From positions 1 through 52,500 of the forward strand of contig JAOUHU010000016.1 in the NCBI GenBank assembly GCA_029884455.1: 52,500 nt of DNA, read 5' to 3'. This document shows positions 40,802 to 51,700 of the stretch, in pieces (position 1 is the first letter of the stretch; every line of letters starts with the position of its first letter). Made by a program: the position numbers and the translations under genes. This DNA comes from Gammaproteobacteria bacterium. GTDB lineage: Bacteria > Pseudomonadota > Gammaproteobacteria > Steroidobacterales > Woeseiaceae. Under the pieces are notes generated by a model, which ran no database searches, was not told the DNA's origin, and was given only the letters and a program-made list of their open reading frames with translations.

Positions 40802-42907
40802 TTGCGAATCCTTGCCCTGACCGTCTTGGCGTCGGTAGCTTTCGGCGGCTGCAGTCATGAGGTACATGAATCGAAGGCACCGCTTGCTGCGAAAAAACCG
40901 GTAACGCTCGAGCTGCATGGTGAGCGACGAATCGACAACTACTATTGGTTGCGCGAACGCGAGAACCCTGAGGTTATCGCCTGGCTCGAAGCGGAGAATG
41001 CCTTCACCGAGGAGGTGATGAGTCCGTTTAGTGGTCTCAAAAATATCCTGGTGGAGGAAATCAAGTCTCGCATGCAGCAGGACGAATCGACCGTCCCCTA
41101 TCGCCTTGGTGACTATTTCTATTACCACCGATACGAGCCGGGCGAGGACTATCCCGTTTACGCGCGCAGGAAAGGCTCGTTGGATGCGCCGGAACAGGTC
41201 CTGCTGGATGTGAGCGAACTGGCAGGCGATGCCGATTTTTTTGCGGTCAGCGGTTTCTCTGTCAGTCCCGACCATCGCATCGCGGCCTATGGCGTGGATA
41301 CGGTGGGCCGCCGATTTTACGATATCTATTTTATTGATCTTGCCAGCGGGCGCCGGCTCGCCGATGTCATCGAGAACACGACTGCGGATATCGTCTGGGC
41401 CAGGGACAGCCAGACCATTCTTTACGGCAAGCAACACGCGGAGACGTTGCGGTCCTACCAGGTATATCGGCACGAACTCGGTAGCAGCGAGGATTCACTG
41501 GTCTACCAGGAGGACGACGAGACCAACTACCTGTCTCTCGACAAGTCGCCGGCACACGGGTTTATTTTCCTGGTGAGTGGACACACGCTGTATTCGGAGG
41601 TGCGCTACGTGGCCGCGGACTCGCCAGGGGACGAACCGGCCTTGTTCCTGCCGCGGGAAAAAGACCATGTCTATACGGTCGCCGACGGTGGTGATCGGTT
41701 CTATGTGCTGACGGACGACAACGGCAGCAACTTCAGGTTGGTGGAAGTGCCGCTGGCCTCCACGTCGAAAGCATCATGGAAGGAGGTTGTTCCGTACCGC
41801 GACGACGTGCTGATCGAGGGCATGACGGTGCTGCAAGACTACGTCGTCCTGGAGTTGCTGGAAAATGGCCTGGTGCAAATGGAAGTTCTTGATCGCAGCA
41901 GTGGCAAGCTCCATCGGATTGCGTTTGACGAGGACGTCTATACAGCCTACGGCGACGACAACGCCGAATACGATGCCGCAACGTTTCGTTATGTTTACGA
42001 GTCGCTGGCGACGCCGGAATCGACCTACGATTATTCACTGGCCGATGAGGTGCATACCCTGGTCAGGGAAAAGGCAGTCATCGGCAGCTTCGATCGCAGC
42101 AACTATGAGACCCGGCGGCTGTTTGCGACAGCTCGAGACGGCACACTGATTCCGATCTCCATGGTGTATCGCAAAGGCATGCAGAAAGACGGCAGCAATT
42201 CTTTGCTGCAATACGGATACGGCTCATACGGCAGCAGCCTGTATCCTTACTTCAGTGCCGATCGGCTGAGCCTGCTGGATCGCGATTTTATCTATGTCAT
42301 GGCGCACATCCGCGGCGGCTCGGAGATGGGACGCGAGTGGTATTACCAGGGCCGGCAGTTGCAGAAAATGAATACTTTCACCGACTTCATCGACGTGTCG
42401 AAATTCCTGATTGCGGAAGGCTATACCTCGCCGCAGCACTTGTACGCTGAAGGCGGCAGCGCGGGTGGCCTGTTGATGGGTGCTGTAATGAACATGGCTC
42501 CGGAGCTCTACAACGGCGTCATTGCCACGGTGCCGTTTGTGGATGTAGTGACGACGATGCTGGATGAAAAAATTCCGCTGACCTCCGGCGAGTGGGACGA
42601 GTGGGGCGATCCGCGCCAGAAAGAGTTTTATGACTACATGCTTTCGTATTCGCCCTACGACAATATTCGTGCGATCGACTATCCGAATCTCCTGGTCACG
42701 ACCGCCCTGCACGATTCCCAGGTGCAGTACTGGGAACCGGCCAAGTGGGTGGCAAAACTTCGCGAATTCGATACCGGTGACAACATGCTGGTCCTGAAAA
42801 CCGATATGGCGGCGGGGCATGGCGGCAAGACCGGGCGATTCAAGCGCATCGACGACACGGCGTTCAAATACTCGTTTCTTATGGGGCTCGAGGGGATTCG
42901 CGAGTAG
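40802..42907 (+). CDS. ptrB: Oligopeptidase B-like S9 peptidase, lipoprotein
   Basis: A 701-residue member of the prolyl oligopeptidase S9A family. The N-terminal beta-propeller begins after residue 30 (RRIDNYYWLRERENPEVIAWLEAEN is diagnostic for the family), and the alpha/beta hydrolase domain starts near 430. The triad is Ser553 in GGSAGG, Asp638 in LHDSQV and His673 in AGHGG. The HIRGGSEMGREWY segment is typical of oligopeptidase B, which cuts after Lys/Arg in short peptides. The N-terminus is a lipoprotein signal (FGGCSH), so this copy is attached in the envelope, whereas classical PtrB is cytosolic. The start is a TTG; no alternative ATG fits the signal. It is divergent from the thioredoxin-fold gene. 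Confidence 0.9.
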   Translation: MRILALTVLASVAFGGCSHEVHESKAPLAAKKPVTLELHGERRIDNYYWLRERENPEVIAWLEAENAFTEEVMSPFSGLKNILVEEIKSRMQQDESTVPYRLGDYFYYHRYEPGEDYPVYARRKGSLDAPEQVLLDVSELAGDADFFAVSGFSVSPDHRIAAYGVDTVGRRFYDIYFIDLASGRRLADVIENTTADIVWARDSQTILYGKQHAETLRSYQVYRHELGSSEDSLVYQEDDETNYLSLDKSPAHGFIFLVSGHTLYSEVRYVAADSPGDEPALFLPREKDHVYTVADGGDRFYVLTDDNGSNFRLVEVPLASTSKASWKEVVPYRDDVLIEGMTVLQDYVVLELLENGLVQMEVLDRSSGKLHRIAFDEDVYTAYGDDNAEYDAATFRYVYESLATPESTYDYSLADEVHTLVREKAVIGSFDRSNYETRRLFATARDGTLIPISMVYRKGMQKDGSNSLLQYGYGSYGSSLYPYFSADRLSLLDRDFIYVMAHIRGGSEMGREWYYQGRQLQKMNTFTDFIDVSKFLIAEGYTSPQHLYAEGGSAGGLLMGAVMNMAPELYNGVIATVPFVDVVTTMLDEKIPLTSGEWDEWGDPRQKEFYDYMLSYSPYDNIRAIDYPNLLVTTALHDSQVQYWEPAKWVAKLREFDTGDNMLVLKTDMAAGHGGKTGRFKRIDDTAFKYSFLMGLEGIRE

Positions 42908-43008
42908 TTGCTTGTGCAGCAAGCTGCACCGGGAACAGGGAATCGAGCCTGAACTAAGGGCAATGAATTCCCGAAGCTTGGCCGAGGGAAAGCACCGACG
43001 TGTTTTGC

Positions 43009-43956
43009 CTACAGCGGAATTCGGCCTTTGTTTTTCTCGAGCCACTCGGCAAAAGACTGCAGCGCCGGGTTGAGTTTGCGGCTCAATGCGAGGTCACGCG
43101 CCGCACAAAATTCATCACTGAAGTCGCGATTGAACTGGAACATGTTGCCAAGGTCTTCGGCGCCGGGAAAACCAAAAGCACGATATGCATCGGCGGAAAC
43201 GGCGTTGTAGCGTACCGGCACGCCGAGTGCCTTGCCGAGCGCTGCTGCCATGGCGTCACCCGTGAGGTGTTCGCCCGCGATGCCCAGGGTCTTGCCGATG
43301 TACTTATTGCCTGCTTTGAAAATGCCGAACGCACAACGACCGATATCGTCCCGCGCGATACCCGGAAGTTTCTGGTCGGCCATTGGCAGCGTGATCGCGT
43401 ACGCACCGTCCGGGCCTTTTTGCGGGCCCATGCCGAAGTAAATCAGGTTATCCCAGTAGAACGAGGTGAGCAGGAATGTCACCGGTACGCCGAGATCAAT
43501 GAATTTGCGATCCGCGTCTGCCTTGGCGTCGAAATGCGGCACCTTGTATTTGCCCAAGAGCGTTGGCATGCGTGTATCGGTCAGTGGCACCCATTTGCGG
43601 GAGTCCTCCAGCGTGGACCAGACGACATGCTGCAGTTTGGCTGCCTGCGCTGCTTTGGCCAGGTTAGTCGCCTGCCGTGTCTCCCGCTCCGGCGAGATAT
43701 GTTCCCAGAAATTGGTCACGCAATAGGCCCCGTAGGCGCCTGCGAACGCGCGTTCCAGGCTGCCGAGATCGTCGAGGTCGGCGCTCACGATCTCGGCGCC
43801 GAGGCGCTGCAGCTGGCGGGCGTTGTCGGAGTCTGCCTTGCGGGTCACGGCACGTACGGCGAAGGACTGCTGCGGGTCATCGAGGATGGCGTGTACGAGA
43901 CCGCCGCCCTGCGCGCCGGTGGCGCCGGTTACGACGAGAACGGGTTTCGCTGGCAT
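43009..43956 (-). CDS. NmrA-family NAD(P)-binding protein
   Basis: A 315-residue atypical SDR of the NmrA type. The N-terminal Rossmann motif is VTGATGAQGGGLV, and VRAVTRKADSDNARQL places basic residues for NADP binding. VVWSTLEDS and the region near YKVPHFDAKADADRKF match the fold, and the Tyr-x-x-x-Lys pair of classical SDRs is absent, as usual for NmrA-like redox sensors. GIAGEHLTGDAMAAALG is the conserved C-terminal domain element. The ATG at 43956 has GGAG nine bases upstream; an in-frame TTG at 43971 is part of that ribosome site. Function may be redox sensing or reduction of an unknown substrate. The gene stands alone between convergent and divergent neighbours. Confidence 0.85.
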   Translation of the reverse strand: MPAKPVLVVTGATGAQGGGLVHAILDDPQQSFAVRAVTRKADSDNARQLQRLGAEIVSADLDDLGSLERAFAGAYGAYCVTNFWEHISPERETRQATNLAKAAQAAKLQHVVWSTLEDSRKWVPLTDTRMPTLLGKYKVPHFDAKADADRKFIDLGVPVTFLLTSFYWDNLIYFGMGPQKGPDGAYAITLPMADQKLPGIARDDIGRCAFGIFKAGNKYIGKTLGIAGEHLTGDAMAAALGKALGVPVRYNAVSADAYRAFGFPGAEDLGNMFQFNRDFSDEFCAARDLALSRKLNPALQSFAEWLEKNKGRIPL

Positions 43957-44083
43957 TGTTTGTTTCTCCAAGAGGGGCGGGGCTTTGCTGCCGGGGCGCC
44001 TAGTCTAGCATTGGCATTACGCTGAAATTACGTATGGCGAATGTGCTCGCGGCCCGGCAAGCTCGGCTGATTTGAATCGGCTT

Positions 44084-47047
44084 ATGCGGATGCTTTCACC
44101 TACTGAAGAACTCGGGCTTAGCGCAAAGACCCTCGATACGCGGGTGCGCCGTGCCGTGGCACACATCTCCGCCGCTTCGCTGGCACAACTTGAGCGCACC
44201 CTCACCGCCGACGCCTGGGCCAATGCCGTCGTCTATGAACGCAAGGGTGTCACGGAGGCGGTGCGCATCATGTTGCGGCCGCTGCTTATGATGCCGGAGC
44301 AGGTGGCCTACCTGCACCATGTTTGCAGCCGCGTCACGGATGCGCTGCGGCGCCTGCCGGACCTGTACCTGTCGGATGCCGCCGTGCGCGCCGTGTTGCC
44401 CATTGCCGAGCAGGAGGACGCATTCCTGCGCGAGATCTGGGGGCCGGAGCACAGCCGCCTGAACCCCATCTACGGACGGCTCGATGGCGTGTGTGATTTC
44501 ACCGGTGCGCGCTGGCAGGACTCGTTGCAGTTCATGGAACCGAACCTGTCCGGAGTCGGCGGACTGCAACTTGCGCCGGTCGCAGAAGCGCTGGTTACAC
44601 GCAATATCGTGCCAACCATCCGCGGACACGATCCCGACCTCAGGCTGGAACTGCCGCGTGACCAGCGCGACCTGTTCCTGCAGTTGTTACTCGACCATGC
44701 GCGCGCCGTCGGTCGCAAAGGCAGGAACCTGTGCCTGATCGAACCCAAGTATTCGGGCGAAGGACCTACCGAGCAGCCGTCGCTGCGGGACTTCTGTCGC
44801 GAGCGCCATGGCGCGACGATCGTGCACGCGGACCCGCGCGAACTTGAAGTCATCGCGGGCGAAGTCTGGTTCCAGGATGTGCGCATCGACATAGGCTATC
44901 GTGATTACGAGGCCCGTGACCTGTTCGAACTTGAACGCGAAGAGGGGCGTGAGCTCAGCGCGATGCGGCTGTTGTTCAGGCAGAACCGGATGGTTTCATC
45001 GCTCGGCGGCGACTTTGATCACAAGAGTTGTTTCGAGGTTTTTACGGACGAGGCGCTGGCGAGGAAGTTTTTCAGCGTTGACGAGCTGCGCCTGTTCCGC
45101 CGCCATGTGCTGTGGACGCGTATCGTTTCGCCAAGGCGCACGTCCTTGCCGCACGGCGAAGGTGACCTGCCGGAGTTCATTCGCCGGCATCGTGAAGAGC
45201 TGGTCCTGAAGCCAAACCGCGGTTACGGCGGTACCGGCATCCACATAGGTTCTGAAGTCGATCCCGGACAATGGGACAGCCTGATCGATGAGGCGCTGGC
45301 CGTTGCTGGCGATGCGCACCGCTCGTGGGTGGTGCAATCAGCCGTGAACCTGCCCGTGCATGAATTCCCGATCGTCGGCAAGGACGGTCGTGTCAGCGAC
45401 GAGCCGTTTTACACGGTGCTCGGGTTTGCGGCGACCGACCAGGGCATCGCAACGCTCGGCCGCGTTTCGCAGCGGCAGGTCATCAATGTTGCGCAACGCG
45501 GTGGACTGGTTGCAGTGCTGGTTGGCCAGAAACCGCCGGAACTGCGTGCCCCGGCACGCAATGCGCTGCCGGATGGTAATGCGAAGGCTCGGCTTGCGAG
45601 CACGACCGCGGATCTGCGCCACCTGGATGGCGCGATCGGCTTGCTGAACTGGGACGAGGAAACCTATCTGCCGCAGGGCGCTCGATCGGACCGCGGTGCG
45701 CAGCTTGCGACGCTTGAAGGATTGCGCCACAGGTTGCTGACAGCAGACGAGCTCGGCGATGTAATCGAGCGTGCGGCTTTGGATCCGTCCTGCGATGAGC
45801 TCACCAAAGCCGAGCTGACAAGGCTGCGGCACCACCGCCGTATTGCCCTCGCACTACCGGACGAACTGGTACGAAAATTTGCCGAGACCCGTTCCCGCTG
45901 CCTCGCTTCCTGGGAGATGGCGTTGCGTGAAGATGACTTCTCGCTTTTCTCGGGGCCGTTCGCCGACGTGTTGCTGCTCGTACGCGAGCGTGCGGAGGCG
46001 TTAAGACGCGCCGATGATCTGTACGACCCGTTGCTCGATGAGTACGAGCCTGGCATGACGCGCGACCGGCTCGAGCCGGTACTCGATATTGTTGGTAAGC
46101 GGCTCGGCCCTATGGTCGGGAGGCTCGCCGACGCAACCCGCAACGCTACGCTATTGCCGGTGGCCTGTTACCCGGAAGCGCAGCAGGCTGGTTTCTGTCG
46201 CCAGTTGCTACGCGATATGGGTTTTGATTTCAAACGCGGCCGCATGGACTTCTCGACGCACCCGTTTACGCTGATGGCAGGTCCGAACGACGTGCGCGTG
46301 ACCATACGCGTCAACACATGCAACCCGATGACGGCCTTGTTCGCGACCCTGCACGAAGGCGGTCACGCGCTCTACGACCAGGGCTTCGGCGACGAGCTTC
46401 GCAAGACGCTGCTTGCCGAGGGACCGGGTATGGGCATTCACGAATCGCAATCCAGACTATGGGAAAACCATGTCGGCCGTCGGCCTGGATTCTGGTTGCA
46501 TTACCTGCCGGAACTTCGCCGACTGTTCCCGGGGACCTTCGATGACTGGAGCGCCGAAAAACTGGCGCAGTCTGTGAACGTGGTGCGACCAGGCCTGAGT
46601 CGTGTCGAAGCGGATGAGGTCACCTATAACCTGCACATCCTGTTGCGCTACCAGATCGAACTCGCGCTGCTGTCGGGCGATCTTGCCATCGCGGATTTGC
46701 CCGGCGCGTGGAATGAATTGAGTCAGCGCCTGCTGGGCGTGCGACCGACGAGCGCAGCGCAAGGCTGCTTGCAGGATGTACACTGGGCGCTCGGTATGTT
46801 TGGCTACTTCCCGACCTACCTGATCGGCAACCTGTATGCCGCGCAATTTATCCAGAGTTTCAACGAGCGCCACGACCTCGACGCGGCATTGTCGTGCGGC
46901 GATCTGCAAATGCTGACACGCTGGCTGCGCGAGCACGTACACGTGCACGGTTCGAAACTGAGAGCGGACCAGATTCTCACGCGCGCCACCGGCCGCGACC
47001 TGGATTCCGAGCCCTTCTTTCGCGCACTCGCCGCACGCTTCGGCTGA
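44084..47047 (+). CDS. Fusion of ATP-grasp-like region and M32 carboxypeptidase
   Basis: A 987-residue protein of two parts. Residues 1-500 resemble a circularly permuted ATP-grasp/glutathionylspermidine-synthase-like ligase: YGRLDGVCDFTG and FMEPNLSGVGG early, DIGYRDYEARDLFEL, then LKPNRGYGGTGIHIG near 375 and a WVVQSAVNLP strand. Residues 515-987 are a complete thermostable carboxypeptidase Taq (M32): LNWDEETYLPQGA at the start, HEGGHALYDQG (zinc ligands His757 and His761, catalytic Glu758), HESQSRLWENHVGR, and a YFPTYLIGNLYAAQ end. M32 enzymes are normally about 500 residues and free-standing, so this is an unusual fusion. A TTG at 44072 is an alternative start. A GNAT-like gene follows after ten bases. 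Confidence 0.82.
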   Translation: MRMLSPTEELGLSAKTLDTRVRRAVAHISAASLAQLERTLTADAWANAVVYERKGVTEAVRIMLRPLLMMPEQVAYLHHVCSRVTDALRRLPDLYLSDAAVRAVLPIAEQEDAFLREIWGPEHSRLNPIYGRLDGVCDFTGARWQDSLQFMEPNLSGVGGLQLAPVAEALVTRNIVPTIRGHDPDLRLELPRDQRDLFLQLLLDHARAVGRKGRNLCLIEPKYSGEGPTEQPSLRDFCRERHGATIVHADPRELEVIAGEVWFQDVRIDIGYRDYEARDLFELEREEGRELSAMRLLFRQNRMVSSLGGDFDHKSCFEVFTDEALARKFFSVDELRLFRRHVLWTRIVSPRRTSLPHGEGDLPEFIRRHREELVLKPNRGYGGTGIHIGSEVDPGQWDSLIDEALAVAGDAHRSWVVQSAVNLPVHEFPIVGKDGRVSDEPFYTVLGFAATDQGIATLGRVSQRQVINVAQRGGLVAVLVGQKPPELRAPARNALPDGNAKARLASTTADLRHLDGAIGLLNWDEETYLPQGARSDRGAQLATLEGLRHRLLTADELGDVIERAALDPSCDELTKAELTRLRHHRRIALALPDELVRKFAETRSRCLASWEMALREDDFSLFSGPFADVLLLVRERAEALRRADDLYDPLLDEYEPGMTRDRLEPVLDIVGKRLGPMVGRLADATRNATLLPVACYPEAQQAGFCRQLLRDMGFDFKRGRMDFSTHPFTLMAGPNDVRVTIRVNTCNPMTALFATLHEGGHALYDQGFGDELRKTLLAEGPGMGIHESQSRLWENHVGRRPGFWLHYLPELRRLFPGTFDDWSAEKLAQSVNVVRPGLSRVEADEVTYNLHILLRYQIELALLSGDLAIADLPGAWNELSQRLLGVRPTSAAQGCLQDVHWALGMFGYFPTYLIGNLYAAQFIQSFNERHDLDAALSCGDLQMLTRWLREHVHVHGSKLRADQILTRATGRDLDSEPFFRALAARFG

Positions 47048-47057
47048 GGGTCGGGCA

Positions 47058-48752
47058 ATGGCCACGGCAATCGGCGCCAGCACAGCGATCCGGCAATTGT
47101 TCCAGATCCGGAATCGCTATGGCGCAGCGCTTGCGGCACAAAAGCTGTGCCTGTTGCAACAGCTCGCGGGCGGGAAATTCAAATCTGCGGCCGAGCTCAG
47201 GCGATGGCACTCTGCGTTGTGCTTTTTGCACGCTTTTCCGGACTCGCTGCAGCATTATCGACTGGCCCGCACGGAACTCGCGAACATGGAATATCGCGTA
47301 GCGCAGCTGCCTCGTGCAGAGCGGCTGAAATTACGCGACACCGGAATCGCCGGCACGTCCGTGCACTGCCAGTTCTCGTTCGAGGTGGCGAGCTGGTTGC
47401 AGCGGCGAGTGCCGGCAATCGTATCGATTGACTGGGGCAAGGATCACGATCCGCCGGGACTTGACGAAATACTCACGCATCTGTTGCAGCCGGCCGACGA
47501 GGAGTACTTCGACAGTGGCCTGGTCACCGGCAAAGACTGGATCGGTAATGCCTGCAGAAACAGCGATGCAACAGATTTCGACTGGCTGCTGGCACAACTT
47601 CAGGAACACAGGCTCAGATCCACCTGGGCGGCGCTCTACAACGCGGCCGAACTGTGGCTGAAATGGGATCTTCGCAGTACGCGATTCTCGAAATCCTCGA
47701 ACAGGGTTGCGGCCGCAAAAGTGTGCGTGCGGCCGCAGGGCCTGCGAAAGCCGGCAGGCTCAGTGGCGGCGGAGATCCGGCGGCCACTCGAGTCGTTGAC
47801 GCGCCTGCCGCCACGCGCAGGTTCCAGGATGATCGACGTCGCCATGGCGTCACTTGCCGTACGGCATCGCGAGACCAATCACTTTAACCATGCCAATCCG
47901 CGCGAGGTCTATGTGGCGGACGTTGGCGAAGGTGTATCAATCGCGATTTTCGGCCTGCTGCAAGAGCATCGCTATCCGCTCGAGTGCACCATGGGTTACC
48001 TGCTACTCAGCAACGGCATGCCGATAGGCTACGGCGGTGCCAGCATGCTGTTCTTGCAGGCCAATACGGGCGTCAATATTTTCGACGAGTACCGTGGCAG
48101 CGAAGCGGCATTCCTGTGGGTACAGGTGATGCGCGTGTTCCATCAACTCGCAGGCTGTACGCGCTTCATTGCAAATTCGTATCAATTCGGTGCCGACAAT
48201 AGTGAGGCACTGCGAAGTGCTGCGTTCTGGTTTTACTATCGGCTTGGTTATCGCCCGGTGCGGCGTGAAATTCGCGAGCTGGCGAGCAGCAGTGCAGGCA
48301 CGCGCGACGACGTGAAACTGCTGCGACGCCTCGCGAGTTGCGATATGCACCTGAGCCTGCCGGGCGCACGACACAGTGAGTTGTTTGAGGAACGCTGGCT
48401 GGAGACCAGTTCATTGCTGGCAACAGAATTGCTTAACGCCACCGGCAGCCGCAACCGCAAGGATGCAGCACACCGCGTCGCGAATCGGCTGGCGCAAGAC
48501 ATTGGTGTGCGCTCGCTCGCGCAATGGTCGCGAGCAGAGCGGCATGCTTTCGAGCGTATTGCACCACTCGTCGCGATTGCCGACCCTGGCAACTGGCCTG
48601 CCGCCGAAAAGCGTTCGCTGTGCGCATTGTTGCGCGCCAAAGGCGGCGAGTGCGAGGCGAACTTCGCCCGGCAGCTTGCGCAACACAGCTCATTACTCGC
48701 GGCATTGCGCCGCGCGTGCCGCAACGCGGAACGCCGCGAGCGGCGCGCCTGA
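47058..48752 (+). CDS. Unknown protein with GNAT-like central domain, partner of the ATP-grasp/M32 fusion
   Basis: A 564-residue cytoplasmic protein; I do not recognise the full-length family. Residues about 250-400 have acetyltransferase-like features: LLSNGMPIGYGGASMLF resembles the central GNAT strands, NIFDEYRGSEAAFLWVQVMR resembles the acetyl-CoA-binding turn and helix, and NSEALRSAAFWFYYRLGYRPV matches the C-terminal GNAT helix-strand. The N-terminal 240 residues and C-terminal 150 are helical and basic without known motifs. GAGGG seven bases before the ATG and a ten-base gap to the fusion gene show a two-gene operon. It may modify or supply the peptide handled by the ligase/peptidase; this is inference from context. 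Confidence 0.55.
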   Translation: MATAIGASTAIRQLFQIRNRYGAALAAQKLCLLQQLAGGKFKSAAELRRWHSALCFLHAFPDSLQHYRLARTELANMEYRVAQLPRAERLKLRDTGIAGTSVHCQFSFEVASWLQRRVPAIVSIDWGKDHDPPGLDEILTHLLQPADEEYFDSGLVTGKDWIGNACRNSDATDFDWLLAQLQEHRLRSTWAALYNAAELWLKWDLRSTRFSKSSNRVAAAKVCVRPQGLRKPAGSVAAEIRRPLESLTRLPPRAGSRMIDVAMASLAVRHRETNHFNHANPREVYVADVGEGVSIAIFGLLQEHRYPLECTMGYLLLSNGMPIGYGGASMLFLQANTGVNIFDEYRGSEAAFLWVQVMRVFHQLAGCTRFIANSYQFGADNSEALRSAAFWFYYRLGYRPVRREIRELASSSAGTRDDVKLLRRLASCDMHLSLPGARHSELFEERWLETSSLLATELLNATGSRNRKDAAHRVANRLAQDIGVRSLAQWSRAERHAFERIAPLVAIADPGNWPAAEKRSLCALLRAKGGECEANFARQLAQHSSLLAALRRACRNAERRERRA

Positions 48753-48764
48753 ACTGGCGGGCGA

Positions 48765-51700
48765 TCAGTTACCTTCGCTGTGCGGAACGGTCACCGTTGC
48801 GCTGGCGGTCTCCGAGTTGTTGCCACAGTCGTCGGTGGCGAGGTAAGTCACGGTGTAAATGCGTCCTGTGCCTGCGCCGGAACGCTCGGCGCGCAAGCTC
48901 AGGTTGAAGTCGTCGACAATCATGATGTCGTCTGCCGTATTGCCGTCGCCATTACCGTTATCTGCCTCGTTTGACGTGACCGAAACCAGCGTCACCGAAA
49001 CATCGGGGTCGAAGTTGTCGCTGGCAGAGACGGTCGCTGCCACATCCACGTACTTGTGGTTGGCGGGCCAGAGTACGTTCGGCGTGAGCGAGATCGCATC
49101 TATCGTTGGCGCGATTTCGTCGCAGGTCTCGAGGCCGACTACGATGGGATCATGGTCCCCGGAACGGTAGGCGTCGGGCGCGTAAATGGCGTCCTGGTTC
49201 GGGCCCTTGAACGTGGTGTCGTAGTCCAGCAAGTCGGGTTCATCAGCGTTGATGTGCCATTCCGTCGCGCCGGTCACCTGTGACATCAGGTTCGCATTGG
49301 CCAGGGCATAATCCAGGTAACCGATTTGCCCGCCAAATACGAACGAGTAGGCGTCCTCGCCACGGTAGGCATCAATGAGGTCCGTGTAGCCGCCGGCCAA
49401 TAGCACATCGATCGGCTCTTCCTTGTCATACGAATTGAAGTCGCCAATCAGGATGACGTCGGCATCGCCGCTGCCGGTCGGATCGGTTGCCAGCCAGTCA
49501 ACCAGTGCCTCAGCCGCAGCCTTGCGGGTGAGATTGCAGTTGCCGGAACCATCACCGGTATCCGGATCACCGGCGTCATTACAATCGGAGCCCTTCGACT
49601 TGAGGTGATTCACCGCGACCGTGAACATGCCGCCGGTCGTATTGTCGATGAAGGTCTGCGCCAGCGACGGGCGGTTCCTCGAGTCATCGAAGCGGCCATC
49701 GACGGATGCATCGAGGATGGCATGGCCGCCAACGAGGGAGACCGCTCCCGGCTGGTAGAGCAGCGCGACCTTGATGGCGTCGCTGCCAATCGCCCCGGTC
49801 GCAACGTAATCGTATTTGCCTGGTGCAGTCGCTGCATTGAGGCCCGCGACCAGGTCGGTCACCGCGTCATCGTTAATGTTGTTCTCGATTTCGAGCAGGC
49901 CGACGACAGCCGCATCCATAACGGTAAGGGCGGCGATGGTCTTGGCGCGCTGCCGCGCGAATTCCTCGGCGTTGTCGGCGCCGCGGCAATCCTGGTTTTG
50001 CGAAGGACCACAGATAGCGCCGGCATTGTCGAGTGTCGAGAAATAGTTCAGCGTATTAAAAGACACCAGTCGAATGCTGCCGCCAACCTCGTCCGGTGAC
50101 GCGGTACGCGGATTATTGCTGGCGTAATTTGCACCCGCGGTCGGCTGAATCCGATACAGGTTGAATGAGTAATCCATTACGCCTGTTACATTGGCGACCG
50201 TGTCACCGCCGCGGAACAGGTTGCCGAGATCGAAGACAGCGCCGTTCGGGTGCATGGCCGGGTCCGGGTTTTGCGCCGAGCGCCCGTCGTCAAGCGTAAT
50301 GCTGTCGAGCAGGAACGCGTTCGCCGCAGCGACAGCGTCCGGGCCAGGCTCAAACTCGGCCGTTGGCGTCAGGTGCCGTGCGGAGCTCAGTACTATTTCG
50401 TTAAAGCGATCGAAATTGAAATACTCCGAGATCACGAGCGATTGCGGGAAGGTCACCAGCATGCCTTCGTACGCCTCGAAGTCAGCCACCGCAGTGACCG
50501 GCAGTGACAGCACCGACGCGGCCGGCAATGGATTGCCGGAACTCAGCACGCTCACGCCCGTGAACGAGGTAATCTCCGTCAGGCCATTGAACTCGGACAC
50601 CACGCCTTCCACGCGTACCAGGTCGCCGATTTGCACGTTGAGCGCCGGCGCATTGCCGTTGAACACAAAAATGCCTTCCGAGGTGAGGGGGTCGGTATCC
50701 GCATCGGCATCCTCCTCCTGCACATGGAAGCCGTTCAGGTCGCCATTCGCGCCCGCGGCGCCGTCCTGGAAATCACCGACGACGATGCCACGGATGATGA
50801 CCACCGCGCCGACCAATGGACTCGCGGCGCCATTGCCCTGGATCTCGTGAATTTTCACTTCGCGCGCGCCATTGCAGCTGTTTTCGTCACCTGGTGTGCT
50901 GACTGCAACGAATTCCAGGTCAAGATTGTTCTGGTCAGTATCGACGCCGTCGGGGCAACGCGAGATGCTGCCGTCGGTGCTGTCATCGAGGCCGGCGCCC
51001 GAGCCTTCGGTGTAGGGCGCGACGGTATCGCCTTCATAGCTGACCGCATCCATAACGACGCCGTCGAGGAGCAGGGCGACCGCATCGGGTGCGCCATTCT
51101 GGATGAGGTTGGTGTCGGGCGACGCGTCAATGTCACAGTTCGCGACCGTAGCCGCATTCGCGCAAACCACCAGGTAATCGCCGCCCGCCAGCACGCCGCC
51201 CGCGAGGTCGATCGTGGCGTACAGGGCGCCGCCATTGCCGTTGATCAATGCGAGCGACCAGCCTGCGAGGTCGACCGGCGAGACACCGTTGTTCAGGATC
51301 TCGATGAACTCGGCCGTATCTGTCGATGGCTGGTCATAGTCGATTTCATTGATAACGAGGGCCGGCCCGGGCGGCTCGCCGTCACCGAATACCTGGCCGG
51401 TGTTGGCGCTGCCAAAGGAACTGGGCGAGCTTGCCGTCCAGGAGAAATCACCGTAAGTGGTGCCGGTACCCGTCAACTGCAGCGATTCGCCGATCGGGCC
51501 GGAACCATTTTCAGAAACACCGATGTCGGTGCTGGCGATGCCGGCTGCCGGACCGCCAACGCCAATGAAGGAACCCTCATAGCTGATGAATTGAACCAGG
51601 CTGCTGCCAGCATCGACCAGCGCAATACCGTCCGGGCTGCCGTTCTGCAGCCCGTTGACCGGCAGGTTGCTGACCTGGGTACCGAAACCGCCTTGCTGAT

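Noticed and set aside
42914-42929. Small hairpin GTGCAG-CAAG-CTGCAC after the oligopeptidase gene
   Set aside because: The stem is only six base pairs and no T-run follows, so it does not qualify as a Rho-independent terminator.
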